The position numbers and the translations under genes are program-made. A model generated the notes under the pieces. It searched no databases and was not told the DNA's origin. It worked only from the letters and a program-made list of their open reading frames with translations. Shown here in pieces: positions 63,799 through 64,000 of a stretch of 64,000 nucleotides of DNA. The stretch is taken from positions 517,754,686-517,818,685 of the forward strand of contig CM066037.1 of the NCBI GenBank assembly GCA_033557465.1. Reading direction: 5' to 3'. This stretch comes from Ichthyophis bannanicus (taxonomy: Eukaryota > Chordata > Amphibia > Gymnophiona > Ichthyophiidae). The first letter of the stretch is position 1, and every line of letters starts with the position of its first letter.

Positions 63799-63980
63799 AG
63801 CGACAGAGAGCCAGTCCCGCCCTGCTTGTTTACATAGAACATTGCTACTTAGTTGTCCGTATGAATGAGGACTGTCCTGTAGCTGAGCAGGGAATGGAAC
63901 ACTCTGAGAGCTAAGAATATTGCTCTGAGTTCCAAGAGATTGATATGTAGCAAAGTCTCCTGTGGAGACCAGATGCCCTG
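63252..63980 (-). pseudogene. D6 RNase H and linker domain remnant
   Basis: MFYVNKQGGTGSLSL, LRLWAFAREHHIHLLAVYLP and GVQNSWADRLSR form the C half of a Ty3/DIRS RNase H. They are followed by the DIRS-specific block WGTPDIDLFASPWNAKLPRF, DAFLLHWGQDFLYAFPPIPL and VPHWPRQVWYPLLL. A TAA replaces a codon just before VAMFYVNKQGG. The frame overlaps the recombinase frame by about 550 bases, as in autonomous DIRS elements. Confidence 0.75.
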
Positions 63981-64000
63981 GGTGGAGAGATCCTGCAGAT

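Larger units (their letters stand above)
61738..64000 (-). mobile_element. DIRS element D6, truncated by window edge
   Basis: The left terminus ACAGTTACTTACCTGTAACA, the terminal repeat (CGGTACCGACGGAGCCTGCG, CCCCAGCGTCCAGTCAGAAA) and the internal complementary region (62005-62100) match D3. Minus-strand content is tyrosine recombinase, then RNase H overlapping it in another frame at higher coordinate, the usual DIRS ORF overlap. The rest (RT, gag, right end) is outside the window. It is the least decayed recombinase copy present. Confidence 0.9.

Overview
The window is vertebrate nuclear DNA from a large, repeat-rich genome. Its only recognisable host sequence is two coding exons of ZDHHC17 (HIP14, an ankyrin-repeat DHHC palmitoyltransferase) on the minus strand, at 32997-33141 and 35423-35500. 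Both have GT-AG splice sites, and the 48 complete codons of the larger exon match the mammalian protein as I remember it. No neighbouring ZDHHC17 exon was found, so the rest of the window is most simply read as intron: more than 28 kb upstream of the first exon present, 2.3 kb between the two, and about 33 kb downstream. Abundant DIRS elements, CR1 and L2 LINEs, CORE-SINEs, an RTE/BovB-type LINE, a Penelope-like fragment and several DNA transposons suggest an amphibian, and a caecilian is my best guess. A large-genome reptile is not excluded.

Layout. 0-5.5 kb: unresolved sequence, an L2-type tail and a small hairpin repeat. 5.5-10.2 kb: a full-length L2-type LINE with an intact 1037-codon ORF and a 5' region built of tandem monomers. 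10.25-12.4 kb: a 5'-truncated CR1. 12.9-13.2 kb: a tRNA/CORE SINE. 14.25-24.76 kb: two DIRS elements head to tail (D1, D2), D2 carrying a 1.4-kb insertion. 26.03-31.21 kb: D3, a complete-ended DIRS element with a long gag frame but no recognisable RT or recombinase. 31.5-31.8 kb: a SINE with an L2-type tail. 33.0-35.5 kb: the ZDHHC17 exons with a fold-back MITE between them. 35.9-40.7 kb: an L1 ORF1 remnant split by DIRS element D4, itself filled with L2 and CR1 pieces. 41.0-43.6 kb: degenerate D5. 43.7-48.7 kb: a near-full-length CR1 with ORF1 (zinc finger plus SGNH esterase) and ORF2, interrupted by an L2 tail. 49.6-51.8 kb: a non-autonomous hAT element with perfect 8-bp target duplications, a 380-bp palindrome and a minisatellite. 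54.17-58.25 kb: a Tc1-type transposon containing a Penelope-like fragment with inverted arms, a CR1, a mariner piece and a MITE. 58.3-61.0 kb: a long decayed CR1. 61.2-61.6 kb: an RTE-type LINE end. 61.74 kb to the edge: DIRS element D6.

Most elements are decayed, but they show how they move: DIRS ends with inverted repeats and an internal copy of the circle junction, integration without target duplication (D4 in L1), and SINEs carrying the 3' tails of two different LINE types seen in the same window. All recognisable DIRS copies lie in the sense direction of ZDHHC17 and all CR1 copies lie antisense. I saw no CRISPR array, rRNA, functional tRNA or viral gene.
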